A stretch of 64,000 nucleotides of DNA from Paracoccus zeaxanthinifaciens ATCC 21588 (GTDB lineage: Bacteria; Pseudomonadota; Alphaproteobacteria; Rhodobacterales; Rhodobacteraceae): positions 1 to 64,000 of the forward strand of contig NZ_ATUJ01000013.1 of the NCBI RefSeq assembly GCF_000420145.1. The letters run 5' to 3'. The position numbers were made by a program, and so were the translations under genes. Below the pieces are notes generated by a model. It worked only from the letters and a program-made list of their open reading frames with translations. It had not been told where the DNA came from and did no database searches. This document shows positions 53,859-62,344 of this stretch, piece by piece (position 1 is the first letter of the stretch; every line of letters starts with the position of its first letter).

Positions 53859-55034
53859 ATGGACCCCATCGTCATCACCGGCGCGATGCGCACCCCGATG
53901 GGGGCATTCCAGGGCGATCTTGCCGCGATGGATGCCCCGACCCTTGGCGCGGCCGCGATCCGCGCCGCGCTGAACGGCCTGTCGCCCGACATGGTGGACG
54001 AGGTGCTGATGGGCTGCGTCCTGCCCGCGGGCCAGGGTCAGGCACCGGCACGTCAGGCGGCGCTTGGCGCCGGACTGCCGCTGTCGGCGGGCGCGACCAC
54101 CATCAACAAGATGTGCGGATCGGGCATGAAGGCCGCGATGCTGGGCCATGACCTGATCGCCGCGGGATCGGCGGGCATCGTCGTCGCCGGCGGGATGGAG
54201 AGCATGTCGAACGCCCCCTACCTGCTGCCCAAGGCGCGGTCGGGGATGCGCATGGGCCATGACCGTGTGCTGGATCACATGTTCCTCGACGGGTTGGAGG
54301 ACGCCTATGACAAGGGCCGCCTGATGGGCACCTTCGCCGAGGATTGCGCCGGCGATCACGGTTTCACCCGCGAGGCGCAGGACGACTATGCGCTGACCAG
54401 CCTGGCCCGCGCGCAGGACGCCATCGCCAGCGGTGCCTTCGCCGCCGAGATCGCGCCCGTGACCGTCACGGCACGCAAGGTGCAGACCACCGTCGATACC
54501 GACGAGATGCCCGGCAAGGCCCGCCCCGAGAAGATCCCCCATCTGAAGCCCGCCTTCCGTGACGGTGGCACGGTCACGGCGGCGAACAGCTCGTCGATCT
54601 CGGACGGGGCGGCGGCGCTGGTGATGATGCGCCAGTCGCAGGCCGAGAAGCTGGGCCTGACGCCGATCGCGCGGATCATCGGTCATGCGACCCATGCCGA
54701 CCGTCCCGGCCTGTTCCCGACGGCCCCCATCGGCGCGATGCGCAAGCTGCTGGACCGCACGGACACCCGCCTTGGCGATTACGACCTGTTCGAGGTGAAC
54801 GAGGCATTCGCCGTCGTCGCCATGATCGCGATGAAGGAGCTTGGCCTGCCACACGATGCCACGAACATCAACGGCGGGGCCTGCGCGCTTGGGCATCCCA
54901 TCGGCGCGTCGGGGGCGCGGATCATGGTCACGCTGCTGAACGCGATGGCGGCGCGGGGCGCGACGCGCGGGGCCGCATCCGTCTGCATCGGCGGGGGCGA
55001 GGCGACGGCCATCGCGCTGGAACGGCTGAGCTAA
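53859..55034 (+). CDS. Acetyl-CoA C-acyltransferase (thiolase)
   Basis: This 391-residue thiolase has nucleophile Cys86 in INKMCGSGMKA, the HEAFA-type loop in VNEAFAVVAM, and NINGGACALGHPIGASGARI with the catalytic His. The final Cys is in SVCIGGGEATA. Both degradative and biosynthetic thiolases share these motifs. Its partner SDR suggests beta-oxidation, but acetoacetyl-CoA formation is also possible. I took the ATG at 53859 (AGGAG 7 bases upstream) rather than the GTG at 53844, which overlaps the SDR stop. It is followed by crtE after 165 bases. Confidence 0.92.
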   Translation: MDPIVITGAMRTPMGAFQGDLAAMDAPTLGAAAIRAALNGLSPDMVDEVLMGCVLPAGQGQAPARQAALGAGLPLSAGATTINKMCGSGMKAAMLGHDLIAAGSAGIVVAGGMESMSNAPYLLPKARSGMRMGHDRVLDHMFLDGLEDAYDKGRLMGTFAEDCAGDHGFTREAQDDYALTSLARAQDAIASGAFAAEIAPVTVTARKVQTTVDTDEMPGKARPEKIPHLKPAFRDGGTVTAANSSSISDGAAALVMMRQSQAEKLGLTPIARIIGHATHADRPGLFPTAPIGAMRKLLDRTDTRLGDYDLFEVNEAFAVVAMIAMKELGLPHDATNINGGACALGHPIGASGARIMVTLLNAMAARGATRGAASVCIGGGEATAIALERLS

Positions 55035-55199
55035 TTCATTTGCGCGAATCCGCGTTTTTCGTGCACGATGGGGGAACCGGAAACGGCCACGCCTGTTGTG
55101 GTTGCGTCGACCTGTCTTCGGGCCATGCCCGTGACGCGATGTGGCAGGCGCATGGGGCGTTGCCGATCCGGTCGCATGACTGACGCAACGAAGGCACCG

Positions 55200-56087
55200 A
55201 TGACGCCCAAGCAGCAATTCCCCCTACGCGATCTGGTCGAGATCAGGCTGGCGCAGATCTCGGGCCAGTTCGGCGTGGTCTCGGCCCCGCTCGGCGCGGC
55301 CATGAGCGATGCCGCCCTGTCCCCCGGCAAACGCTTTCGCGCCGTGCTGATGCTGATGGTCGCCGAAAGCTCGGGCGGGGTCTGCGATGCGATGGTCGAT
55401 GCCGCCTGCGCGGTCGAGATGGTCCATGCCGCATCGCTGATCTTCGACGACATGCCCTGCATGGACGATGCCAGGACCCGTCGCGGTCAGCCCGCCACCC
55501 ATGTCGCCCATGGCGAGGGGCGCGCGGTGCTTGCGGGCATCGCCCTGATCACCGAGGCCATGCGGATTTTGGGCGAGGCGCGCGGCGCGACGCCGGATCA
55601 GCGCGCAAGGCTGGTCGCATCCATGTCGCGCGCGATGGGACCGGTGGGGCTGTGCGCAGGGCAGGATCTGGACCTGCACGCCCCCAAGGACGCCGCCGGG
55701 ATCGAACGTGAACAGGACCTCAAGACCGGCGTGCTGTTCGTCGCGGGCCTCGAGATGCTGTCCATTATTAAGGGTCTGGACAAGGCCGAGACCGAGCAGC
55801 TCATGGCCTTCGGGCGTCAGCTTGGTCGGGTCTTCCAGTCCTATGACGACCTGCTGGACGTGATCGGCGACAAGGCCAGCACCGGCAAGGATACGGGGCG
55901 CGACACCGCCGCCCCCGGCCCAAAGCGCGGCCTGATGGCGGTCGGACAGATGGGCGACGTGGCGCAGCATTACCGCGCCAGCCGCGCGCAACTGGACGAG
56001 CTGATGCGCACCCGGCTGTTCCGCGGGGGGCAGATCGCGGACCTGCTGGCCCGCGTGCTGCCGCATGACATCCGCCGCAGCGCCTAG
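55200..56087 (+). CDS. crtE: Geranylgeranyl diphosphate synthase
   Basis: This 295-residue prenyltransferase makes C20 geranylgeranyl diphosphate, the carotenoid precursor. The first aspartate-rich motif is FDDMPCMDD (residues 82-90), and the second is SYDDLLDVIGDK at about 216-227. GKRFRAVLMLMVAES and GLCAGQDLDLHA are family features. I chose the ATG at 55200 (MTPKQQFPLRD) because an AAGG site lies 5 bases upstream; ATGs at 55176 and earlier lack one. It is the only crt gene on this strand and ends with a 4-base tail-to-tail overlap with crtB. Confidence 0.96.
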   Translation: MTPKQQFPLRDLVEIRLAQISGQFGVVSAPLGAAMSDAALSPGKRFRAVLMLMVAESSGGVCDAMVDAACAVEMVHAASLIFDDMPCMDDARTRRGQPATHVAHGEGRAVLAGIALITEAMRILGEARGATPDQRARLVASMSRAMGPVGLCAGQDLDLHAPKDAAGIEREQDLKTGVLFVAGLEMLSIIKGLDKAETEQLMAFGRQLGRVFQSYDDLLDVIGDKASTGKDTGRDTAAPGPKRGLMAVGQMGDVAQHYRASRAQLDELMRTRLFRGGQIADLLARVLPHDIRRSA

Positions 56088-56995
56088 GCGCGCGGTCGGG
56101 TCCACAGGCCGTCGCGGCTGATTTCACCGCCGCGCAGGCGCGATGCGGCCGCGTCCAAGCCTCCGCGCGCCAGAAGCCCGATCTTGGCAGCCTTCGACGT
56201 GCTGATCCGCTGGCGATAGGCCTCGGGGCCACCCTGCCGGATGCGCGTCCCGATTGCGCGATAGATACGCAGCGCGGCGGCGATCGACCACGCGCAGCGC
56301 GGCGGCAGATGCGGAAGCCCCTGCCGCGCCGAGGCATAATAGGGCTCGGCCGCGTCAAGCAGGCGGATGATGACGGAATAGAGCGCGTCCGAAGGCACCG
56401 GACCCTCAACCGTCGCCCCCGCCTCGGCCAGCCAGTCGGCAGGCAGATAGCAGCGCCCGATGGCGGCATCGTCGATCACGTCGCGAGCGATGTTCGTCAG
56501 CTGGAACGCAAGGCCCAGATCGCAGGCGCGATCCAGCACCGCATCGTCCTGCACGCCCATCACCCGCGCCATCATCACGCCCACGACCCCCGCGACGTGG
56601 TAGGAATATTCCAGCACGTCATCCAGGCTGCGGTATTCGCGATCCGCGACATCCATCGCGAAACCCTCGATCAGGTCCATCGGCCAAAGGTCCGGGAAAT
56701 CATGCCGCCGGGCGACCTGGCGCAGCGCCGCGAAGGGCGGCGACATCGGGCCGTCCTCGTGCAGCGCGGCCAGCGTGTCGGCGCGCAGCGCATCCAGCCG
56801 CGCCTGTGGGTCGCCGCCCGCCTCGGGGGCAGAACCCATCACCTGCCCGTCGATCACGTCATCCGCATGCCTGCACCAGGCATAGAGCATGACCGTATCC
56901 TCGCGGATGCCGGGCGGCATCAGCTTGGCCGCCTGCGCGAAGCTTTGCGAACCCTGCGCGATGGCCGCTTCGGAAGTCGCCGTCAGATCGGTCAT
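56084..56995 (-). CDS. crtB: Phytoene synthase
   Basis: This 303-residue enzyme joins two geranylgeranyl diphosphates into phytoene. Aspartate motifs are DDVID (about 45-49) and NIARDVIDDA (about 167-176), with YAWCRHADDVIDG, DVADREYRSLDDVLEYSYHV and CDLGLAFQLTNIARD typical of CrtB. The start at 56995 overlaps the crtI stop by 4 bases, and the stop overlaps crtE on the other strand by 4 bases. Last gene of crtZYIB. Confidence 0.96.
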   Translation of the reverse strand: MTDLTATSEAAIAQGSQSFAQAAKLMPPGIREDTVMLYAWCRHADDVIDGQVMGSAPEAGGDPQARLDALRADTLAALHEDGPMSPPFAALRQVARRHDFPDLWPMDLIEGFAMDVADREYRSLDDVLEYSYHVAGVVGVMMARVMGVQDDAVLDRACDLGLAFQLTNIARDVIDDAAIGRCYLPADWLAEAGATVEGPVPSDALYSVIIRLLDAAEPYYASARQGLPHLPPRCAWSIAAALRIYRAIGTRIRQGGPEAYRQRISTSKAAKIGLLARGGLDAAASRLRGGEISRDGLWTRPRA

Positions 56996-58476
56996 GCGAC
57001 GGCCAGGTCCGACAGCATGACCTGCGCCGTGGCCTTGGCGCTGCCAACGACACCCGGGATGCCCGCACCCGGATGCGTGCCCGCCCCCACGATGTAGAAG
57101 TTCGGGATCGCGCGGTCGCGGTTATGCGGGCGGAACCAGGCGGATTGCGTCAGGATCGGCTCGACCGAGAAGGCGCTGCCGTGATGGGCCGACAGTTCGG
57201 TGCTGAAATCGGCGGGGCTGAAGATGCGGCTGACGGTCAGGTGCTTGCGCAGGTCGGGGATGGCGCGGCGCTCCAGTTCCTCGAAGATGCGCTCGGCATA
57301 GCCCGGGGCCTCGGCTTCCCAATCGACATCGGCGCGGCCCAGATGCGGAACGGGCGCAAGGACGTAATGCGTGGACATCCCCTCGGGGGCCAGGCTGGGA
57401 TCGGTCACGCAGGGCGAATGCAGATACATCGAGAAATCGTCCGGCAGGCGTGGCCCGTTGAAGATCTCGTTCACCAGCCCCTTGTAGCGCGGGCCGAAGA
57501 TGACGCTGTGGTGGGCCAGGTTCTCGGGGCGCTTGGACAGGCCGAAATGCAGCACGAACAGCGACATCGACCAGCGCTGCCGGTTCAGGATCGCGGCCTT
57601 GGTGCGCCCGCGGCGGGTATGGCCCAGCAGGTCGCGATAGCTGTGCATCACGTCGCCGTTGCTGGCCACCGTATCCGCGCGCAACTGCCGCCCGTCCAGC
57701 AGCGTGACGCCCGTGGCGCGATCGCCCTCGGTGTCGATCCGCGTGACGCGGGCATTCAGCAGCAGCGTGCCGCCAAGACGCTCGAACAGGGCGACCATGC
57801 CCGCGACCAGCTGGTTGGTGCCGCCCTTGGCGAACCAGACGCCGCCGCGCCGTTCCAGCGCATGGATCAGCGCATAGATCGAGCTGGTCGAAAACGGGTT
57901 CCCGCCGACCAGCAGCGTGTGGAACGAGAAGGCCTGCCGCAGATGCGGGTCCTGGATGAAGCGCGCCACCATGCTGTGGACCGAGCGGTATGCCTGCAGG
58001 CGCATCAGCGCGGGCGCGGCGTTCAGCATCTGGCCCAGCTTCAGGAAGGGCGTGGTCCCCAGCTTCAGATACCCCTCGCGATAGACCTCCTCGGCGTAAT
58101 CGTGGAAGCGGCGATAGCCATCGACATCGGCGGGATTGAAGGAGGCGACCTGGCGGATCAGCTCGTCGTCGTCGTTCACGTATTCGAAGCTGCGGCCGTC
58201 CGCCCATGTCAGCCGGTAGAAGGGCGAGACCGGCAGCAGCGTCACGTCACGCTCCATCGGTTGGCCGCTGAGGGCCCACAGCTCTCGCAGGCTGTCGGGG
58301 TCGGTCACGACCGTCGGGCCTGCATCGAAGACGTGGCCCTGATCGTTCCAGACATAGGCGCGGCCGCCGGGCTTGTCGCGGGCCTCGACGATGGTGGTCG
58401 CGATGCCGGCCGATTGCAGGCGGATGGCAAGCGCAAGCCCGCCGAAACCTGCGCCGATGACGATGGCGGAACTCAT
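56992..58476 (-). CDS. crtI: Phytoene desaturase
   Basis: This 494-residue FAD enzyme desaturates phytoene to lycopene in four steps in bacteria of this group. The N-terminal dinucleotide motif IVIGAGFGGLALAIRLQSAG is at about 5-24, followed by KPGGRAYVWNDQGHVFDAGP. The C-terminal carotenoid-oxidoreductase signature is NFYIVGAGTHPGAGIPGVVG, followed by SAKATAQVML. The length is normal. It overlaps crtY upstream and crtB downstream by 4 bases each. Confidence 0.97.
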   Translation of the reverse strand: MSSAIVIGAGFGGLALAIRLQSAGIATTIVEARDKPGGRAYVWNDQGHVFDAGPTVVTDPDSLRELWALSGQPMERDVTLLPVSPFYRLTWADGRSFEYVNDDDELIRQVASFNPADVDGYRRFHDYAEEVYREGYLKLGTTPFLKLGQMLNAAPALMRLQAYRSVHSMVARFIQDPHLRQAFSFHTLLVGGNPFSTSSIYALIHALERRGGVWFAKGGTNQLVAGMVALFERLGGTLLLNARVTRIDTEGDRATGVTLLDGRQLRADTVASNGDVMHSYRDLLGHTRRGRTKAAILNRQRWSMSLFVLHFGLSKRPENLAHHSVIFGPRYKGLVNEIFNGPRLPDDFSMYLHSPCVTDPSLAPEGMSTHYVLAPVPHLGRADVDWEAEAPGYAERIFEELERRAIPDLRKHLTVSRIFSPADFSTELSAHHGSAFSVEPILTQSAWFRPHNRDRAIPNFYIVGAGTHPGAGIPGVVGSAKATAQVMLSDLAVA

Positions 58477-59621
58477 GCTCTCTCCTGCAGCAGGGGGCGT
58501 TCGGGCAGGCAGCGCACGGCCTGCGACAGCGGAATGGGCGGGCGTCCGGTGACGATGCGAAGCCGGTCGGCCAATGTCAGGCGCCCGGCATAGAAGCGCT
58601 CGATCAGCGGCTGCGGCAGGCGGTAGAACCGCTGCAGCAGGCGATAGCGACGGTCGGGCGGGCAGCCGCGGAACAGCATCCGGTTCAGCAGCCGCAGGAA
58701 GCGGTCGCGATCCGCGCGATCGATGGCCCAGCCGCGCACCGCGCGACGGGCGGACGCGGTCGTCAGGTCGCGCGCCGCGATGGCATCCGCGACCTGCGCG
58801 GCATAGGGCAGCGAATATCCGGTGACGGGGTGGAACAGCCCTGCCCCCAGCCCAACCGGCACCGCCCCCTGCGCGTGGTCGCGCCAGAAGCCTATGGCGT
58901 CATGGGCCAGCGCGATGGGCAGGATGCCCCTTTCGCGCCGCATCTCCTGCCCGGTCCAGCCCCGCCTGGCGGCATAGTCCAGCGACGCCTGCGCCAGCGC
59001 GCCATCGTCCAGATCGCCGCCGTCGCTGTAGCGCGTATCCTCGATCAGGATGCGGGTGGGACTGAAGGGCAGCAGATAGATGAAGCGGTACCCGTCCATC
59101 TGCGGAACGGTCGCGTCCATGATCATCGGGCGCTCGACGCCATGGGGGGCGTCGGTCTCGATCTCGACGCCCACGAATTTCTGGAAACCCACGGTCAGGT
59201 GCGGGGTCTCGACGGCACCACGGGCGTCGATCACGCAGGCAGCCTCGATCCGCGAGCCGTCCGTCAGCGTCGCGCCGGTATCGTCCAGCGTCGCGACATG
59301 CGTATTCCACCGCAGATCGACACCCTGCAGCAGCCCGATCAGCGCGCCCGCCTCGATCGAGCCATAGCCTGTCGTCAGGCGGCGCGAATGGTCGGGAAAC
59401 GCGACCTCCTGATCCGTCCATTCGCCGCGACGAATGGGCGACAGGCGCGCCAGCCATTCGGGCGAAAGATCCGTGTCGTGGCAGGACCAGGTGTGCTGGT
59501 CCGAGGGGCCGGACCGCGCGTCGAGCATCACGATGCGCGCATCCGGTCTGCGGTCGCGAACGGCAAGCGCGATCAGCGCACCGGACAGCCCCGCGCCCGC
59601 GATCAGCAGATCATGGCTCAT
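58473..59621 (-). CDS. crtY: Lycopene beta-cyclase
   Basis: This 382-residue flavoprotein cyclises both ends of lycopene to give beta-carotene. It has the N-terminal DLLIAGAGLSGALIALAVRD, the cyclase motif HTWSCHDTDLSPEW and the conserved MDGYRFIYLLPFSPTRILIE-type segment ending in DTRYSD. GLFHPVTGYSLPYAAQVAD, near the C-terminus, is also typical of CrtY. It overlaps crtZ (59618-59621) and crtI by 4 bases each. Confidence 0.96.
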   Translation of the reverse strand: MSHDLLIAGAGLSGALIALAVRDRRPDARIVMLDARSGPSDQHTWSCHDTDLSPEWLARLSPIRRGEWTDQEVAFPDHSRRLTTGYGSIEAGALIGLLQGVDLRWNTHVATLDDTGATLTDGSRIEAACVIDARGAVETPHLTVGFQKFVGVEIETDAPHGVERPMIMDATVPQMDGYRFIYLLPFSPTRILIEDTRYSDGGDLDDGALAQASLDYAARRGWTGQEMRRERGILPIALAHDAIGFWRDHAQGAVPVGLGAGLFHPVTGYSLPYAAQVADAIAARDLTTASARRAVRGWAIDRADRDRFLRLLNRMLFRGCPPDRRYRLLQRFYRLPQPLIERFYAGRLTLADRLRIVTGRPPIPLSQAVRCLPERPLLQERA

Positions 59622-60127
59622 GTATTGCGATCCGCCCCTTCGCGGTCCTTCAGCAGCGCGCCCGAGCGTTTCAGCTCTGCCTTGAGGCTGTCGACCGAGG
59701 GCGCCCAGATGAAACCGAAGCTGACGCAGTTCTCGCGGCCATGGACCGCGTGATGCATCCTGTGTGCCTGGTAGACGCGACGAAGATAGCCGCGCTTGGG
59801 GACATAGCGGAACGGCCAGCGCCCATGCACCAAGCCGTCATGCAGGAAATAGTAGATCAGCCCGTAGCAGGTGACCCCCACCGCCAGCCACCAGGCCAGA
59901 TCCGACCCCATCGCGCCGATCGCGAACAGCACGATCGAGATTACCGCGAAGATGACGCCATAGAGGTCGTTCTTCTCGAGCGCGTGGTCGTGATCCTCGT
60001 CGTGGTGCGATTTATGCCAGCCCCAGCCCAGGGGGCCATGCATGATCCACCGATGGACGGAGTAGGCCGTCAGCTCCATCGCGGCGACGGTCAGGATGAC
60101 GGTCAGGATTGCGGCCCAAGTGCTCAT
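59618..60127 (-). CDS. crtZ: Beta-carotene 3-hydroxylase
   Basis: This 169-residue membrane di-iron hydroxylase converts beta-carotene to zeaxanthin. The histidine clusters are present: HRWIMHG, HKSHHDEDHDH (with the HxxHH pattern), HDGLVHGRW and QAHRMHHAVHG. About four membrane segments are visible, starting ILTVILTVAAMELTAYSV. First gene of crtZYIB; the promoter should lie in 60128-60326. In astaxanthin-making Paracoccus a crtW gene sits immediately upstream of crtZ; here there is only non-coding DNA and tRNA-Pro. Confidence 0.96.
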   Translation of the reverse strand: MSTWAAILTVILTVAAMELTAYSVHRWIMHGPLGWGWHKSHHDEDHDHALEKNDLYGVIFAVISIVLFAIGAMGSDLAWWLAVGVTCYGLIYYFLHDGLVHGRWPFRYVPKRGYLRRVYQAHRMHHAVHGRENCVSFGFIWAPSVDSLKAELKRSGALLKDREGADRNT

Positions 60128-60326
60128 GCCGGCCCCTTGCTTGATATGACAGGGAACAGGCTACGCTGCCGCGCGGTGCATGACCAGCCCATCGGGGTGC
60201 GACCAAAGGGCATCGCGTGACATCTGCGTTCAGGGCTCATAGGCGGATCATCCGTGACATTCGCCGCCGAACGCGGCAGGCGCATCACGCGTTCCGTCGC
60301 TGGAAATATTAATGTTTTCCCGAAGA

Positions 60327-60403
<77 letters not shown>

Positions 60404-60445
60404 ACTGCGGAAGGCTTTAGCCGATTGTTCCGGCAAGGGAAAGAC

Positions 60446-60931
60446 CTAGTCGCAGGCCAGGACCGCATTGTCGCCCATGCCCGGATGCGCCATCGGCTGA
60501 CCGGGCTTCAGGCCAAGGCGATCCGCCTCTCCGCCCGCGATTTCGAGGACGAACAGCCGGTCGGGGTCCGGATCGCCGACCGCCGCGCCCGGAATGGGCG
60601 TCTCGTCCAGCGGGCGCGCATTGCGGTGGATGTGGCGGATGACGCCGGTTTCATCCGCAAAGACCATGTCCAGCGGGATCAGTGTGTTGCGCATCCAGAA
60701 GGACACCGGCTGGGGCGATTCGTAGATGAACAGCATTCCGGTGCCCGCAGGCAGCTCCTTGCGGAACATCAGGCCCTGCGCGCGCTCTTCGGGGCTGTCC
60801 GCGACCTCGACCCGAAACCCGAGCGTTTCCGCACCGGTATCGACGACAAGACTGCCGGGCGCGCATTCCACCGCCGCCGCGGCGGCGGGCATCAGGACCG
60901 CAAGAAGCGCTGCGGCCTTACTCGGCCACAT
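60446..60931 (-). CDS. DUF192 family exported protein
   Basis: This 161-residue protein has a signal peptide ([20 protein letters not shown]) and a DUF192 domain: [60 protein letters not shown] and [20 protein letters not shown]. Its function is not known. Start 60931 is set by the signal peptide. It overlaps the cold-shock gene by 14 bases (60918-60931), and this csp-DUF192 pair is common in Rhodobacterales. Confidence 0.88.
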   Translation of the reverse strand: MWPSKAAALLAVLMPAAAAAVECAPGSLVVDTGAETLGFRVEVADSPEERAQGLMFRKELPAGTGMLFIYESPQPVSFWMRNTLIPLDMVFADETGVIRHIHRNARPLDETPIPGAAVGDPDPDRLFVLEIAGGEADRLGLKPGQPMAHPGMGDNAVLACD

Positions 60932-61511
60932 GGGCAAGATAGGACTGCTCGGCGCCGAGATCCTGCTGACCCTGCGCATCCTCGTTCCGGTCATGCAGCG
61001 CCAGGTCCCATGCCGCGATCTGCGCGGCCATCAGCCCGCGCGGACCCTCGACGACGCGGAGGCAGATCGCCTCGCCGATCACGAGGTCCGAGAAGCCGGA
61101 ATGACGGAGCACCTCGATATGGATGAACACGTCCTCGGGGTGGCCGAAGATGTTGGCGAAGCCGAAGCCCTTGGCCTTGTCGAACCACTTGACGCGGGCC
61201 GGACGCAGCGGCAGCGCGTCCAGATGCTCGATCACCTCGGCATCCAGATCGGCGATGGGGGGCTGGCCGTCGCTTTCGGGCGGTTCGATCGACAGGACCT
61301 CGGCGGCCTGGACGCCGCGCTGCGTGTCCTGGACCTTGACGGTCACGCGGGACTGGTCCGCGACCGAGCTGCGGCCGAAGTTGCGCAGGACATTCGCATG
61401 CAGCAAAATGTCCGCCCCACCTTCGCTATTGAGGATGAAGCCGTAACCTTTGGCGGGGTCGAACCACTTCACCAAACCGGTCGCCAGCTTCATGCCGCTG
61501 TCTTCTGTCAT
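60918..61511 (-). CDS. Double cold-shock-domain protein
   Basis: This 197-residue protein has two cold-shock domains. The first (about 8-75) has VKWFDPAKGYGFILN and DILLHANVLR, and the second (about 105-170) has VKWFDKAKGFGFANIFGHPE and DVFIHIEVLR, with RNP-1 (KGYGFI, KGFGFA) and RNP-2 (DILLH, DVFIH) motifs. Such proteins bind single-stranded nucleic acid and melt RNA structure. The linker of about 30 residues is acidic and proline-rich. The 5' region is unusually AT-rich, as is common for cold-shock mRNAs. Confidence 0.92.
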   Translation of the reverse strand: MTEDSGMKLATGLVKWFDPAKGYGFILNSEGGADILLHANVLRNFGRSSVADQSRVTVKVQDTQRGVQAAEVLSIEPPESDGQPPIADLDAEVIEHLDALPLRPARVKWFDKAKGFGFANIFGHPEDVFIHIEVLRHSGFSDLVIGEAICLRVVEGPRGLMAAQIAAWDLALHDRNEDAQGQQDLGAEQSYLAHVAE

Positions 61512-61647
61512 CGCTTTCCCACAGTCACTATTGAACCAATCAAGATACAGAGAATATTCGCAGTATTAACTCTCCACAACAACATACCCGCCGGAGATAG
61601 CGCTTGTCCTCCTATATTTAACGACAGTGGCGTGATGTCGCCGATCG

Positions 61648-62262
61648 TCAGGGACACAATCGTTTGATATCCCAATCGGATTGCCCGTTTCTTGTCCACA
61701 CAAATCGGTCATGAAGCCGGAATGCGCCATCCGCCCAGAACTCGATCTGGGTCGGACGAATCCTGAAACCTCCCCAGAAGGGCGGCCGTTCGGGCTGCGT
61801 TCCGTGGCGCAGACCGGCCTTGGCGACATCGGCCATCAGACTGGTGCGGCTGTCCAGCGGGCGCGACTGCCGCGAGGCCCAGGCACCCAGCCTGCTCTGC
61901 AGGGCGCGGCTGCCATAGTATTCGTCGGCCTGCGGACCCTCTTCGCGTTCGACATGGCCGCGGACGCGGATCTGGCGGCGCAGCGACTTCCAGTGAATCA
62001 CGAAGGCCGCCTGGGCATTCTCGGCCAGCTGCATGCCCTTCGCGCTTTCGTAGTTGGTGTAGAAGACGAAGCTGCCATCCGCCCCCTGCCCGTCCACGTC
62101 CTTCAGCAGGACCATCCGCACATCGGGCATTCCCGTGGCGTCAGAGGTCGCAAGGGCGATGGCATTGGGGTCGTTCGGTTCGGACTGCTCGGCCTCTTGC
62201 AGCCAAGAACGGACGATCTCGAAGGGGTCGTCGCCCGCGAATATTCCGCCTCGGTCGGTCAT
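61648..62262 (-). CDS. pdxH: Pyridoxamine 5'-phosphate oxidase
   Basis: This 204-residue FMN enzyme makes pyridoxal 5'-phosphate. Family segments visible include [52 protein letters not shown] and the [14 protein letters not shown] motif, with the C-terminal [20 protein letters not shown] segment followed by WDIKRLCP. The start at 62262 is [14 protein letters not shown]. It diverges from fabI, 82 bases away. It supplies cofactor to PLP enzymes such as GlyA. Confidence 0.94.
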   Translation of the reverse strand: MTDRGGIFAGDDPFEIVRSWLQEAEQSEPNDPNAIALATSDATGMPDVRMVLLKDVDGQGADGSFVFYTNYESAKGMQLAENAQAAFVIHWKSLRRQIRVRGHVEREEGPQADEYYGSRALQSRLGAWASRQSRPLDSRTSLMADVAKAGLRHGTQPERPPFWGGFRIRPTQIEFWADGAFRLHDRFVWTRNGQSDWDIKRLCP

Positions 62263-62344
62263 GGCGCTGGTCCTTGTGCTTGATGCGGCAGGGCAGTTGG
62301 CCTAATCACCGCTGATACTGGGTTGAAAGCGCGGGGGACATTAC

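Noticed and set aside
60128-60326. Remnant of crtW upstream of crtZ
   Set aside because: None of the six frames shows ketolase histidine motifs, and the gap is much shorter than a crtW gene.
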